Assembly (NCBI GenBank): GCA_965221445.1 | Contig: CBDCSF010000013.1 | Location: 1,736,001-1,800,000 of the forward strand | Origin: MPNP01 sp965221445 | GTDB taxonomy: Bacteria; Pseudomonadota; Alphaproteobacteria; Rhodobacterales; Rhodobacteraceae | Reading direction: 5' to 3' | DNA: 64,000 bases | Part shown: in pieces, positions 8,296 through 17,085 of the stretch | Numbering within the stretch: position 1 is the first letter of the stretch | Layout: each line of letters begins with the position of its first letter | The notes under the pieces: generated by a model | What the model saw: only the letters and a program-made list of their open reading frames with translations | What the model was told of the DNA's origin: nothing | The model's database searches: none | Made by a program: the position numbers and the translations under genes

Positions 8296-9285
8296 ATGAA
8301 ACACTATTTGGATTTTGAAAAGCCCATCGCTGATCTGGATATCCAGATCTCTGAATTAGAGGCTACTCCTGATTTCGAAAGCAACGATGGTTTGCAGGCG
8401 TCAAGAAAGCGTTTGTCCAAAAGAGTCGATAAACAATTAAAGGATATTTATAAGAAACTTACTCCATGGCAAAAATGCCAGGTTGCCCGACATCCTGATC
8501 GACCCCATTACAATGACTATGTCAATGCTCTATTCACTGAATCCACCCTCTTGGCCGGTGATCGAAGTTTTTCTGATGATCAGGCGGTTTTGGGCTATTT
8601 GGCTCGTTTCGATGATAAACCCGTTGTTGTTATAGGACAGGAAAAGGGTAATGATACCAAATCAAGGTTGGTTCATAATTTTGGTATGGCCAGACCGGAA
8701 GGGTACCGAAAGGCAATTCGACTGATGGACTTGGCAGACAAGTTCAAACTTCCGGTGATTGCTGTTGTTGATACTCCTGGTGCCTATCCGGGACTTGGGG
8801 CGGAAGAGCGGGGACAGTCTGAAGCAATTGCTCGAACAATTGAAAAAAGCCTGGAGATAGGTGTTCCTATTATTTCGATAATTATAGGTGAGGGAGGCTC
8901 TGGTGGAGCTGTCGCCTTGGCAACCGCGGACCGAAACCTCATGTTGGAAAACTCCATTTATTCAGTTATCAGCCCAGAGGGATGTGCTTCCATTCTTTGG
9001 AAGAATTCCGAGATGATGAGTACAGCGGCTAATGCCCTGAAGCTGACGGCTGCTGACATGAAGAAATTTGGTGTGGTCGACAAGATTATTCCCGAACCAA
9101 TCGGTGGAGCTCACCGGGATCCTTACCAAGTTTATAAATCACTGAGAAACGCCCTGGGATCAATTCTCAAGGAAATTGGACAAAAACGTCCAGATACTCT
9201 CCGTAGAGAAAGAATCGAAAAGTTTAAAAACTTGGGACTGGTCAAGGAAACGAAAACACCAAAAAGACGGGTTAAAATCCTTTAA
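8296..9285 (+). CDS. accA: Acetyl-CoA carboxylase carboxyltransferase subunit alpha
   Basis: AccA pairs with AccD to transfer the carboxyl group from biotin to acetyl-CoA in the first step of fatty-acid synthesis. The N-terminal helix (YLDFEKPIADLDIQISELE) is the AccA start signature. The crotonase-fold body shows VIGQEKG, FGMARPEGYRKA, VDTPGAYPGLGAEERGQ and GEGGSGGAVAL, which line the CoA/biotin site. ISPEGCASILWK is also typical. The length of 329 fits. Its 3' end overlaps the convergent unknown gene by 14 bp. Confidence 0.97.
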   Translation: MKHYLDFEKPIADLDIQISELEATPDFESNDGLQASRKRLSKRVDKQLKDIYKKLTPWQKCQVARHPDRPHYNDYVNALFTESTLLAGDRSFSDDQAVLGYLARFDDKPVVVIGQEKGNDTKSRLVHNFGMARPEGYRKAIRLMDLADKFKLPVIAVVDTPGAYPGLGAEERGQSEAIARTIEKSLEIGVPIISIIIGEGGSGGAVALATADRNLMLENSIYSVISPEGCASILWKNSEMMSTAANALKLTAADMKKFGVVDKIIPEPIGGAHRDPYQVYKSLRNALGSILKEIGQKRPDTLRRERIEKFKNLGLVKETKTPKRRVKIL

Positions 9286-9895
9286 CATCCTGGTTTTCTC
9301 CAGCAACCAGCAAACAAGCTCCCAATATCTTCCTGGTATCATCAAATATGGGATATTTTTCTCCCTTCCATCTGCTGAAAAGTCGAAATGGTGCTTCTTC
9401 CCCAACAGCAAAACACCCAAAACATTGCCTGGTTTCATCGGCAAATTTTAGCAGCCTGGAAGTAACGTTTTGACGATACTGATCCCAGTGTAAGGCTTCC
9501 ATACGCACATGAAACAGGGAACTTCGTCCCCGTGGCTTGATTTCCAAGTCATTGTATTTAAAGATGCTCAAGTCTTTCCATCGGGACTCAAGATTCAGGT
9601 AACGCCGAAGGGCGATTTTCCTGAAACCGAAGCGATATAATACAAAAGCTATGTTTGACTGGCTGGTGAGGAACCTCAGGTCTGTCTTCTTGAAATTGAT
9701 TTCTGCTACAACCCGGGCTATCAAAAAGTATATTGTAGCACCTACAATATTGTCCTTTTCCAACCTTGCATTACCTCCCTCCTGCAATCGTTCCCAACGT
9801 AGATCGGAAGGTTTCCAGCCACTATTGATCGCAGCTTGAAATTCCTGATCACGTTTAAATGCCAAGATAGGCTGTCCTGACCTGTTCATTATCAT
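9272..9895 (-). CDS. Hypothetical protein at the end of the Liv operon
   Basis: I do not recognise this family. I take the start as M at 9895 (MIMNRSGQPILAFKRDQ), with 9889 as an alternative; a longer frame to 9952 only adds antisense of livF. The protein is about 207 residues, basic, with no signal peptide or membrane helix. It contains SGWKPSDLRWERLQEG near its N-terminus and a Trp/Arg-rich middle (LESRWKDLSIFKYNDLEIKPRG). It overlaps the 3' end of livF by about 40 bp and is probably translated as the last gene of that operon. It converges with accA. Coding looks real from its length, codon pattern and amino-acid balance, but that is not proof. Confidence 0.5.
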   Translation of the reverse strand: MIMNRSGQPILAFKRDQEFQAAINSGWKPSDLRWERLQEGGNARLEKDNIVGATIYFLIARVVAEINFKKTDLRFLTSQSNIAFVLYRFGFRKIALRRYLNLESRWKDLSIFKYNDLEIKPRGRSSLFHVRMEALHWDQYRQNVTSRLLKFADETRQCFGCFAVGEEAPFRLFSRWKGEKYPIFDDTRKILGACLLVAGENQDVKGF

Positions 9896-10562
9896 GAAGC
9901 TCTTCTGCCGGTCCTTCGAGAGCAATTTTACCATTCTCAAGCACATAGGCATAATTAGCCAAGTTCAGGGCGAGTTCGGCATTTTGTTCAACGAGAAGAA
10001 TAGTTACCCCATTTTCTCTGATTTGCTCTATTATTTTTCTAATCTCATCAACAATGACCGGGGCCAACCCCATAGAAGGCTCATCCATAAGTAACATCCT
10101 GGGCTTGGCCATAAGGGCTCGACCGATTGCCAACATTTGCTGTTCACCCCCAGACAATGTTTTGGCATTTTTCACCCTTCTTTTCTTGAGTATGGGAAAT
10201 TGGTTATAAATATCTTCCAGATCCTGTTCGACTTCACCTTTTGATTTTCTAAGAAAGGCTCCCGTTCGAAGGTTTTCCTCTACGGTCATATCAGGAAATA
10301 TTCTTCTACCTTCAGGAACATGACTGATACCCAGGGCCACGATTTGATTGGCTGGAAGTGTATCAATTCGATTTCCATCGAAATGAATTGAACCAGCTTT
10401 TAATTTGTCCAAACCTGAAATCGTTCGCAAGGTAGTAGTCTTACCAGCTCCATTTGCGCCAATAATCGTAACCACCTGCGCTTTCTTGACCTGCATGGAG
10501 ATATTTTTGAGTACTTGTACAGACCCGTAGGAAAGAACCAGGTTTTTTAACTCAAGAAGCAT
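9855..10562 (-). CDS. livF: ABC transporter ATP-binding protein, LivF type
   Basis: This is one of two ATPases of a branched-chain amino acid (HAAT) type importer. Walker A is GANGAGKTT, the signature is LSGGEQQMLAIGRAL and Walker B is LLMDEPSMGL. RIFPDMTVEENL and the C-terminal YVLENGKIALEG segment are LivF hallmarks. I place the start at ATG 10562 (MLLELKNLVLSYG) because AAGGCGGG lies just upstream; a longer frame to 10595 adds a tail that LivF lacks. It overlaps livG by 11 bp. HAAT ATPases also serve urea, amide and aromatic-acid importers, so the substrate is open. Confidence 0.93.
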   Translation of the reverse strand: MLLELKNLVLSYGSVQVLKNISMQVKKAQVVTIIGANGAGKTTTLRTISGLDKLKAGSIHFDGNRIDTLPANQIVALGISHVPEGRRIFPDMTVEENLRTGAFLRKSKGEVEQDLEDIYNQFPILKKRRVKNAKTLSGGEQQMLAIGRALMAKPRMLLMDEPSMGLAPVIVDEIRKIIEQIRENGVTILLVEQNAELALNLANYAYVLENGKIALEGPAEELHDNEQVRTAYLGI

Positions 10563-11322
10563 TTTCCCGCCTTCCCAAGTAAGCCTCAATAACATCCGGG
10601 TGGTTGCGAATCTCCTTTGGCTTTCCTTCGGTTAACAACTTTCCAAAGTTCATTACTGTTATTCGGTCGCATAAACCCATTATGGCTGTCATATCATGCT
10701 CAACCAATAGGATAGTCATGCCTGTGTCTCGCAATTTGGCCATTAAGCCCATCATTGTTTGGGTCTCTTCCGGGTTCATCCCTGTAAATGGCTCATCCAG
10801 AAGCAGGATTTTGGGCTGTGATGCCATGGCGACAGCCATACCCAGGATTCGTTGGTGGCCATGGGACAATTCTCCAGCAAGCATGGTAGTGAAGGTTTCC
10901 AATCCGAAAAATCCGAGCACTTCATCAGCACGCTCCATAGCCTTGTCTCTTATAACCTTCTCCTTGCCGAACAAGGCTGCCATTAAATTAGGCTTGAACA
11001 TCATGTGGGTTCCAACGAGAACATTGTCCAAAACTGTCATTTCTGCAAAAAGTGTCGAATGCTGGAAGGTTCTTATGACACCTTTTCTTGCAACCTTGTA
11101 CATTCCCAAACCTGAGATTTCTTCTTCAAACAATCTTACCGACCCGTGGGATGGTTTGTAAAACCCTGAAATCAGATTGAATGTCGTGGTTTTGCCAGCA
11201 CCATTCGGTCCAATCAGACCATGAATATGACCTTCCTTGACGACAAACGACAAGCCATCAACTGCCTTGATTCCGCCAAATTGCTTACCAAGGTCATTGA
11301 CTATCAGGATATCAGACATCAT
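10552..11322 (-). CDS. livG: ABC transporter ATP-binding protein, LivG type
   Basis: This is the second ATPase of the HAAT importer. It has GPNGAGKTT (Walker A), LSHGHQRILGMAVAM (signature, with H instead of the usual second G region) and LLLDEPFTGMNPEE (Walker B). The TFQHSTLFAEMTVLDNVLVG segment and the end AYLGRRE are LivG features. Two Met codons (11322 and 11319) open the frame; either overlaps the livM stop, implying translational coupling. The 256-residue length is standard. Confidence 0.93.
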   Translation of the reverse strand: MMSDILIVNDLGKQFGGIKAVDGLSFVVKEGHIHGLIGPNGAGKTTTFNLISGFYKPSHGSVRLFEEEISGLGMYKVARKGVIRTFQHSTLFAEMTVLDNVLVGTHMMFKPNLMAALFGKEKVIRDKAMERADEVLGFFGLETFTTMLAGELSHGHQRILGMAVAMASQPKILLLDEPFTGMNPEETQTMMGLMAKLRDTGMTILLVEHDMTAIMGLCDRITVMNFGKLLTEGKPKEIRNHPDVIEAYLGRRENAS

Positions 11323-12343
11323 TGACCGGTTCCCTAGCTAGAGGACGATTTACCCTTTCGATACATCTTTTTGCTACATCCTCCAAACCCTTCGGCATAA
11401 AGAGTACCGAAGCGATGAGAATAAAACCATAAACCAATGGGCGACCCTGTTCTAATCCCAATTCACGGAGGACGATTTCGTTTAATACGGTGAGGGTAAT
11501 ACATCCCAAGATTGGGCCATAGAGTGTGGTTGTACCTCCAACAATCGCCCAGGTGAGCACAAATACCATTTGTTCTATATCAAAACCATTCGGGTTGACA
11601 GTTCCTATGTAATGAGCCAGGAGTGTTCCAGCCAATCCGGCAAAGGTTGAAGAAATAACCAAAGCCAGGGTTCGATAAATCCTGATATTTACACCTGTTG
11701 ATTCTGCCAGTTTGTCTTGCCAATGTACAGCATGAAAGGTCAAGCCAATCAGGGATTTTTCGATTCGCCAGAGAATAACAAGGCAAAGGACAACAATGAT
11801 CAGGGCAAAATAGTAATAGTTTGTTGGTTCAAAAAAATCGATCTGGATAAGTCCCAAATCCAAATCCGGAAAAGGGTCAATACGTTTTATTCCCTTGGGA
11901 CCACCAAAGGGATCCCGGAATCTTTTCCAGAGAAGGCGGATTATTTCACCAGCAGCAAACGAACCTATCAGAAAATAGAAACCTTTCATACGAAACAGTG
12001 GGAAACTTAATCCCCAGGCAACCAATCCGGCTGTCAAGGCACCTAAGATCATGGATATAGGTACTGGAATTCCCAGTTCCTTGGTAAATAGTGCCGACCC
12101 ATAGGCACCAACTCCCATCATAACAACATGCCCAAGTGACCATTCACCCGTAAGGGTCAATAATCGGTAGGAGACTACAACAAGTATGTTTATCGTTAAA
12201 ACAACAAGAATCTCTCGCTGTGAATAAGTCAAACCATGGGGTATGGCTATCAACACTAAAGCCAATAGGGCAAAAAAGGCCAGGGTCAATACGTTCGACT
12301 TAGACACGATCTTGCGTACCAAACATTCCGGTGGGTTTGACAA
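11312..12343 (-). CDS. livM: ABC transporter permease, LivM type
   Basis: This inner-membrane permease has about nine hydrophobic helices, beginning VLTLAFFALLALVLIAIPHGL. The LivM-type motif WRIEKSLIGLTFHAVHWQDKLAESTGVNIRIYR and the GLAGTLLAHYIGTVNPNGF loop are clear. The final segment ASVLFMPKGLEDVA matches the family end. ATG at 12343 overlaps livH by 44 bp; a GTG at 12307 overlapping the livH stop is an alternative start. It pairs with LivH to form the channel. Confidence 0.92.
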   Translation of the reverse strand: MSNPPECLVRKIVSKSNVLTLAFFALLALVLIAIPHGLTYSQREILVVLTINILVVVSYRLLTLTGEWSLGHVVMMGVGAYGSALFTKELGIPVPISMILGALTAGLVAWGLSFPLFRMKGFYFLIGSFAAGEIIRLLWKRFRDPFGGPKGIKRIDPFPDLDLGLIQIDFFEPTNYYYFALIIVVLCLVILWRIEKSLIGLTFHAVHWQDKLAESTGVNIRIYRTLALVISSTFAGLAGTLLAHYIGTVNPNGFDIEQMVFVLTWAIVGGTTTLYGPILGCITLTVLNEIVLRELGLEQGRPLVYGFILIASVLFMPKGLEDVAKRCIERVNRPLAREPVNDV

Positions 12344-13169
12344 TCAAAACCAGAAGCATAAGAGACAAACCAACAATGTCGGCAATTACTCCGTCAATAA
12401 AGGTCGTAATCACTGTGTGGATAAAGGCATAGGTTACCGATGCCAATACTGCACCTTCAAGTGAACCTATCCCTCCAACAATAATAACAATAAAGGCGGA
12501 AACGATAACAGAATGACCTATTACTGGGCTTACAGATATGACCGGTGCGGTAACACTACCAGCGACACCTGCCAAGGCAGCACCAATAAACATGGCAATG
12601 ATGGAAACTGTCCGTGTTGAAATCCCCTGGAGCATGGCTGCCTCAGGGTCTTGTGCACTTGCACGCAAGGCCCAGCCAAATTTGGTCCGCTTGAGAAATA
12701 ACCAAAGAGCCGTCAGACAAACCAAAGCCGAAAGAATTACAAAAAGTCTTTGGACAGGCAGACGTACCTTTTCTGAAAGTATAATTACTTCCTGCGTAAC
12801 GGGCGGTACATGTTCCATCCTAACACCAAATCCAATGGTGATCAGGGCTTGAATCACCATAAGGAAACCAATGGAAGCAACCAGTCCTCCCAGCGGATTG
12901 TCACGGAGGGGATGAAACATTGTCATTTCCATCAGGACACCTACCAGCCCGACAAAAACAAGACCTATCGCCACAACAAGGACAAAGGGCATCTGTAAGT
13001 TGGTATACAGGGCAACTACAACGTAAGCCCCAAGCATAAACAACTCTCCATGGGCAAAGTTGATAACGCCCATCACCCCGAAAATCAATACGAGACCAAC
13101 AGCAACAAGGGAAAGGTAGGCAGCGGCAAACAGGGCGTTAAGCCCTGTTTGCATTAACAGCTCAATCAT
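12300..13169 (-). CDS. livH: ABC transporter permease, LivH type
   Basis: This is the partner permease of livM, 289 residues with about eight membrane helices. GLVLIFGVMGVINFAHGELFMLGAY is the LivH N-terminal signature. AQDPEAAMLQGIST is the conserved coupling loop, and VGGIGSLEGAVLAS the second conserved stretch. The end (VLIVKPTGMFG) is normal. It lies 42 bp after the binding-protein gene in one operon. Confidence 0.93.
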   Translation of the reverse strand: MIELLMQTGLNALFAAAYLSLVAVGLVLIFGVMGVINFAHGELFMLGAYVVVALYTNLQMPFVLVVAIGLVFVGLVGVLMEMTMFHPLRDNPLGGLVASIGFLMVIQALITIGFGVRMEHVPPVTQEVIILSEKVRLPVQRLFVILSALVCLTALWLFLKRTKFGWALRASAQDPEAAMLQGISTRTVSIIAMFIGAALAGVAGSVTAPVISVSPVIGHSVIVSAFIVIIVGGIGSLEGAVLASVTYAFIHTVITTFIDGVIADIVGLSLMLLVLIVKPTGMFGTQDRV

Positions 13170-13211
13170 TAGAAATGAATAACCAAGCTCAATATTTTAG
13201 TGGGGAACTGA

Positions 13212-14498
13212 CTATCTTTGATCCCACATGAGATTGTATTGGGTAAAATACTTCTTCAGGGTTTCACCAAATTCATCATACCAGCCCGGAATCCATTTGA
13301 ACTCCTGAATGCGAGCCTTACCATCATTGATAACAACAACGGGCCAATTGCCGACTAGTGCATGATCAATGCCGAACAAATCTTCACCCCACCAGTCAGC
13401 CGTTCCAAAGGCATGTTCGCCCTGACCGGATTCCAGCATAGAGGATAGAACATCTCCAGGTTCAGCGGAATTGGCTTTTTCAGCCGCCCACTTCCAGAGG
13501 TCCATGATGGAGGCATATTCCCAGCTAACAGCTCCCCATTCGCCCGGATGCCGTTGATTATATTCTGCAAAGAAACCACCTGGATCATCAAAATTGATGA
13601 AATCCTGCCCCAATGCCGGGTCATCAAAATCCGGGAATTGGAATATGAATCCTTCCATAAACTCAGCGGAGGTCTTTTCAACCATCTGCTGATAAAAGTC
13701 AGCTGTACACGAAATAATCTTGCCTTCGTAACCCTGTTGAAAAAGTTGCTCAACCAACGGATGAACAAACTCGGTATAACAAGTATCCAAACATATGATG
13801 TCCGTGTTTAGTGATATCATTCGTGAGACAATGGGTGCAAAGTCTGTCGTGGCAGCATCGAACAAGATGGGATCCTCATTGGAGATACCCGCGGCTTCGA
13901 AAGCAGCCAGGTAAGTAGCTACCGAGGGAATTCCCAAAGCGTCATCCTGCGCACATATGACTGCAGACTTCAGGTCAGGGTGATTTTCGGCCAACCACTG
14001 AACACCCGTCACGTTATATATCGGATGTACTTCGGCTGGTGCAATCAAGGTCGAGGTATCAGGTCCAAGGTCCGAAGGTAACAAAGTGGAGAAAAGCATT
14101 CCTGTACGATCTGCTACTGGTTGGGCCCCAGGCCAGGGATCTCCTCCAAGCATCATCACGAATTTGACTCCATCTTCGATAACAAGTTTACTCGCACCAG
14201 CTCGTGCCTTGGCCGGGTCATATTCATTATCATAACCAATGAATTCTACAGGATGGCTTTCACCATTAATCTGAATACCACCAGCCGCATTAATTCTTTC
14301 GGCCCATATCTGACAGCCATCCAAACCTGGTTTACCCCAAGCGGCAACGGGACCTGTCAAAGGTGCAAGAAATCCAATCTTAATTGTTTCTCCAGCGGCT
14401 AATGTCATTTTTGGCAATCCAACAAACATACCTGCTGATACTGTAGCGACCATCCGCTTCAGGAACTCACGTTTGGTCTGAATAGAAAAATTTTTCAT
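13212..14498 (-). CDS. ABC transporter substrate-binding protein, LivJ/HAAT type
   Basis: This periplasmic binding protein opens the liv operon. The start at 14498 (MKNFSIQTKREFLKRM) has GGAGGAACGGAAG directly upstream. A signal peptide follows (VATVSAGMFVGLPKMTLAAG), with a KREFLKRM box that resembles a weak Tat signal but lacks a true RR pair. The mature protein starts with IKIGFLAPLTGPVAAWG, then YDPAKARAGASKLV, typical of type I ligand-binding folds. It is large for LivJ (about 400 mature residues) and has aromatic-rich inserts near its C-terminus. That favours a ligand other than leucine, such as an amide, urea-like or aromatic compound. It diverges from tmm 122 bp away, so a shared control region is possible. 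Confidence 0.85.
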   Translation of the reverse strand: MKNFSIQTKREFLKRMVATVSAGMFVGLPKMTLAAGETIKIGFLAPLTGPVAAWGKPGLDGCQIWAERINAAGGIQINGESHPVEFIGYDNEYDPAKARAGASKLVIEDGVKFVMMLGGDPWPGAQPVADRTGMLFSTLLPSDLGPDTSTLIAPAEVHPIYNVTGVQWLAENHPDLKSAVICAQDDALGIPSVATYLAAFEAAGISNEDPILFDAATTDFAPIVSRMISLNTDIICLDTCYTEFVHPLVEQLFQQGYEGKIISCTADFYQQMVEKTSAEFMEGFIFQFPDFDDPALGQDFINFDDPGGFFAEYNQRHPGEWGAVSWEYASIMDLWKWAAEKANSAEPGDVLSSMLESGQGEHAFGTADWWGEDLFGIDHALVGNWPVVVINDGKARIQEFKWIPGWYDEFGETLKKYFTQYNLMWDQR

Positions 14499-14619
14499 CT
14501 TCCGTTCCTCCTTTTTTCTTAATACCAAAACTTGATTACTTATTTAATACTCAATAAAAACCAGATAATCTATATATTAAGCTTGTTTTTGAACTTTTTG
14601 TCGATTTAGAGGAGAAAAG

Positions 14620-15960
14620 ATGGGGAAGCGAATCGCAATTATTGGTGCAGGTCCGTCTGGCTTGGCTCAGCTCAGAGCATTTCAATCAGCCAAGAATAAA
14701 GGTGCTGATATCCCTGAGATTGTTTGTTTTGAGAAACAAAGTGATTGGGGTGGCCTTTGGAACTATTCCTGGCGTACGGGAACAGATGAGTATGGTGAGC
14801 CCGTCCACAATTCCATGTATCGGTATCTTTGGTCAAATGGACCTAAAGAGGGTTTGGAGTTTGCAGATTATACCTTTGAGGAACACTTCGGCAGGAATAT
14901 AGCTTCCTATCCACCTCGGGCCGTTCTCTTTGATTACATCAAAGGTCGAGTCGAAAAAGCTGGAGTTAGGGATTGGATTCGCTTTCGGACACCGGTGAGG
15001 CGAGTGGAATACTGCCAGGAAGAGAGTAATTTCAGGATTGTTGCAGAGGATCTTGAAGGTGGTACTGAAACAGATGAGAACTTTGATCATGTCGTAGTTG
15101 CCAGTGGACACTTTTCAACGCCCAATGTCCCGGAATTTGAGGGTTTTGATACCTTCAATGGACGTATATTGCATGCCCATGATTTTCGTGATGCCAGAGA
15201 ATTCATTGATCAGGATATTCTTATCATAGGGACCAGCTACTCTGCCGAAGACATTGGTTCACAATGTTGGAAGTACGGCTGCAAGTCGGTAACAGTCAGT
15301 CACCGAACTGCCCCTATCGGGTTTGACTGGCCTGATAATTGGGAGGAAGTACCTCTTCTGGCCAAAGTTGAGAACAAGACCGCTATATTTAAGGATGGTT
15401 CAACCAAGAAAATTGATTCAATCATATTGTGTACGGGTTATCTTCACCACTTCCCTTTCCTGGAAGAAAACTTGAAACTGAAAACGGCAAACCGATTGGC
15501 AACTGCAGATCTCTACAAGGGCGTAGTTTGGGCACACAACCCTAAAATGTTCTATCTTGGCATGCAGGACCAATGGTACACCTTCAACATGTTTGATGCC
15601 CAAGCCTGGTACGTCAGAGATGTTATATTAGGGCGAATCGAAGTTCCAGGTAAGGATGAAATGCTTGCAGATGTAACTGCCAGAGTTGCCGAGGAAGATG
15701 CTATAGACGATCCCTACGGTCCAATAGTCTACCAGGGAAATTATGTCCGGGAATTGATAGCAGAAACTGATTATCCCAGTTTCAATGTTGACGCTTCCGA
15801 CAAGGCTTTCATGCAATGGAAAAAGCACAAGAAGCAGGATATCATGGCCTTCAGGGACAATGGCTATGTTTCTCCAATGACTGATGTACTGGCACCGCCA
15901 CATCATACTAAATGGGTGGAAGCCATGGATGATTCCCTTGAGAGTTATCTCCAGAAATAA
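14620..15960 (+). CDS. tmm: Flavin-containing monooxygenase, trimethylamine monooxygenase (Tmm) type
   Basis: Tmm oxidises trimethylamine to its N-oxide using FAD, NADPH and O2. The FAD site is GAGPSGLAQ (9-17). The FMO fingerprint FxGxxxHxxxF is exact: FNGRILHAHDF (179-189). The NADPH Rossmann loop is GTSYSAED (204-211), and CTGYLHHFPF is the C-terminal FATGY-like motif. DWGGLWNYSWRTGTDEYGE and NSMYRYLWSNGPKE match bacterial Tmm closely as I know it. The length (446) also fits Tmm. GGAGAAAAG precedes the ATG. No tdm (TMAO demethylase) or TMAO transporter gene is in the window. Other amines and sulfides can also be substrates of this family. Confidence 0.88.
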   Translation: MGKRIAIIGAGPSGLAQLRAFQSAKNKGADIPEIVCFEKQSDWGGLWNYSWRTGTDEYGEPVHNSMYRYLWSNGPKEGLEFADYTFEEHFGRNIASYPPRAVLFDYIKGRVEKAGVRDWIRFRTPVRRVEYCQEESNFRIVAEDLEGGTETDENFDHVVVASGHFSTPNVPEFEGFDTFNGRILHAHDFRDAREFIDQDILIIGTSYSAEDIGSQCWKYGCKSVTVSHRTAPIGFDWPDNWEEVPLLAKVENKTAIFKDGSTKKIDSIILCTGYLHHFPFLEENLKLKTANRLATADLYKGVVWAHNPKMFYLGMQDQWYTFNMFDAQAWYVRDVILGRIEVPGKDEMLADVTARVAEEDAIDDPYGPIVYQGNYVRELIAETDYPSFNVDASDKAFMQWKKHKKQDIMAFRDNGYVSPMTDVLAPPHHTKWVEAMDDSLESYLQK

Positions 15961-15980
15961 ATCCGTACGCACTCAGATGG

Positions 15981-16018
15981 TAACACGACATGAACTCTGT
16001 CCTGAGTTCGTGTTGTCT
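15981..16018 (+). terminator. Possible terminator after tmm
   Basis: AACACGA...ACTC and GAGTTCGTGTT can pair over 11 bp with a five-base bulge on the 5' side, and GTCTTTATC follows. The T-run is interrupted, so this is a weak intrinsic terminator at best. Confidence 0.35.
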
Positions 16019-16063
16019 TTATCTGTTACTTTGATGGATAGTATTTAAGACATCTTTACTTGA

Positions 16064-16132
16064 CTTCCGACATTTTTGAGCGGAAGCTCCCTTGGTATGG
16101 GGAACCGTCCCTCAAAAAAGGGCACAACATTT
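16064..16132 (-). repeat. Inverted repeat, left copy (69 bp)
   Basis: The reverse complement begins AAATGTTGTGCCC and ends TGTCGGAAG, and matches 16954-17022 at 61 of 69 positions. Within it CTTCCG and CGGAAG form a smaller inverted repeat. Confidence 0.85.
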
Positions 16133-16953
16133 CCCTTTTCCCTCACCTCAATTCAAGCGCGCCATGTCTCAAAATCCTGTCGATCGTCTCCCCTTTTCAA
16201 ATCAACACCTCAGGCGGCAACATCAAACCGGACATCGCCACCTGATTCCTTCACTGCAGAGATCATAAACGGAACACGGTTCCACTCCAGACCAACAACC
16301 TGACAGATCTTGCGGCCATCCTGACAAAGACGGCTCGGAACACCATAAAGACCACCTCCCCTAGTGTCGTGCATAGTACTGATCTGCATCCTGTGAAGGG
16401 CCTCTGTCACTAACTGTTAAAATACACCCCAATAGTAACGGTTTAAATTTGGGACACTAATCTCCGAAAAGAGGGTTTATAGTGCCTGCGTCAAATAGTG
16501 AATCCCCATTGTACAGGGGTTCAAGACCTCAAAGTGTCGAAGTCGGGACGATTTGCTGCCCAAGGGTGGGTTTCAGAAGAGCACATCCGGTCGGCAAGCG
16601 TTTTTTACTCATCTACCGTTATTCGTAACGTACAAAAATTCCTGAACGACATCTGGGCTTGCAACGATGGTTTATCTGCTGTGAGCAATGGTGTCGGAGA
16701 AGCGATGATCATGGATACTGCGACCGGTTTCCATACCAATAGGCATTGCTACCAGCAAATCTCATGAATTGATTTGGGGGTTCAAATAAACTGTGGTTCA
16801 AAGAAAGGGATAGAACATCAAGACAAGCGGCTTTTAAGACTCTGGGAACCTCAGAAATGGGTAAAAAAGAGGGGATTTTTATTGAAGAGGCAATTGCATC
16901 GCTATTACAGTGGAAGCGGCCACTAACCTTCAGTTTTTTTGCAACTAATGTGC

Positions 16954-17022
16954 AAATGTTGTGCCCTTTTTCGAGGGACGAATCCCCATATCAAGGGAGT
17001 TTCAGCTTAGAAATGTCGGAAG
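16954..17022 (+). repeat. Inverted repeat, right copy (69 bp)
   Basis: This begins AAATGTTGTGCCC and ends TGTCGGAAG. It is the inverted partner of 16064-16132, with eight mismatches, mostly transitions, which suggests an old element. Confidence 0.85.
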
Positions 17023-17085
17023 AATATACAAAATACTTGTAAACCAAGTCAAAAATGGTTGTCAAAAAATTGAGAAAACAAGCAT

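Larger units (their letters stand above)
16064..17022. mobile_element. Gene-poor element bounded by 69-bp inverted repeats
   Basis: This ~960-bp stretch between tmm and plsC contains no intact gene. Its ends are two 69-bp inverted copies (16064-16132 and 16954-17022) with 61 of 69 positions identical. The match stops abruptly on both sides, as expected of transposon ends. A third, weaker relative of the repeat lies at about 16499-16545. Inside is a short minus-strand frame (16210-16410, containing DGRKICQVVGLEWNRVPFM) that looks protein-like but that I cannot assign. No transposase is recognisable and no target-site duplication is obvious. It is best read as a decayed insertion sequence or a non-autonomous element; multiple end repeats recall the IS21 family, but that is a guess. 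Confidence 0.6.
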
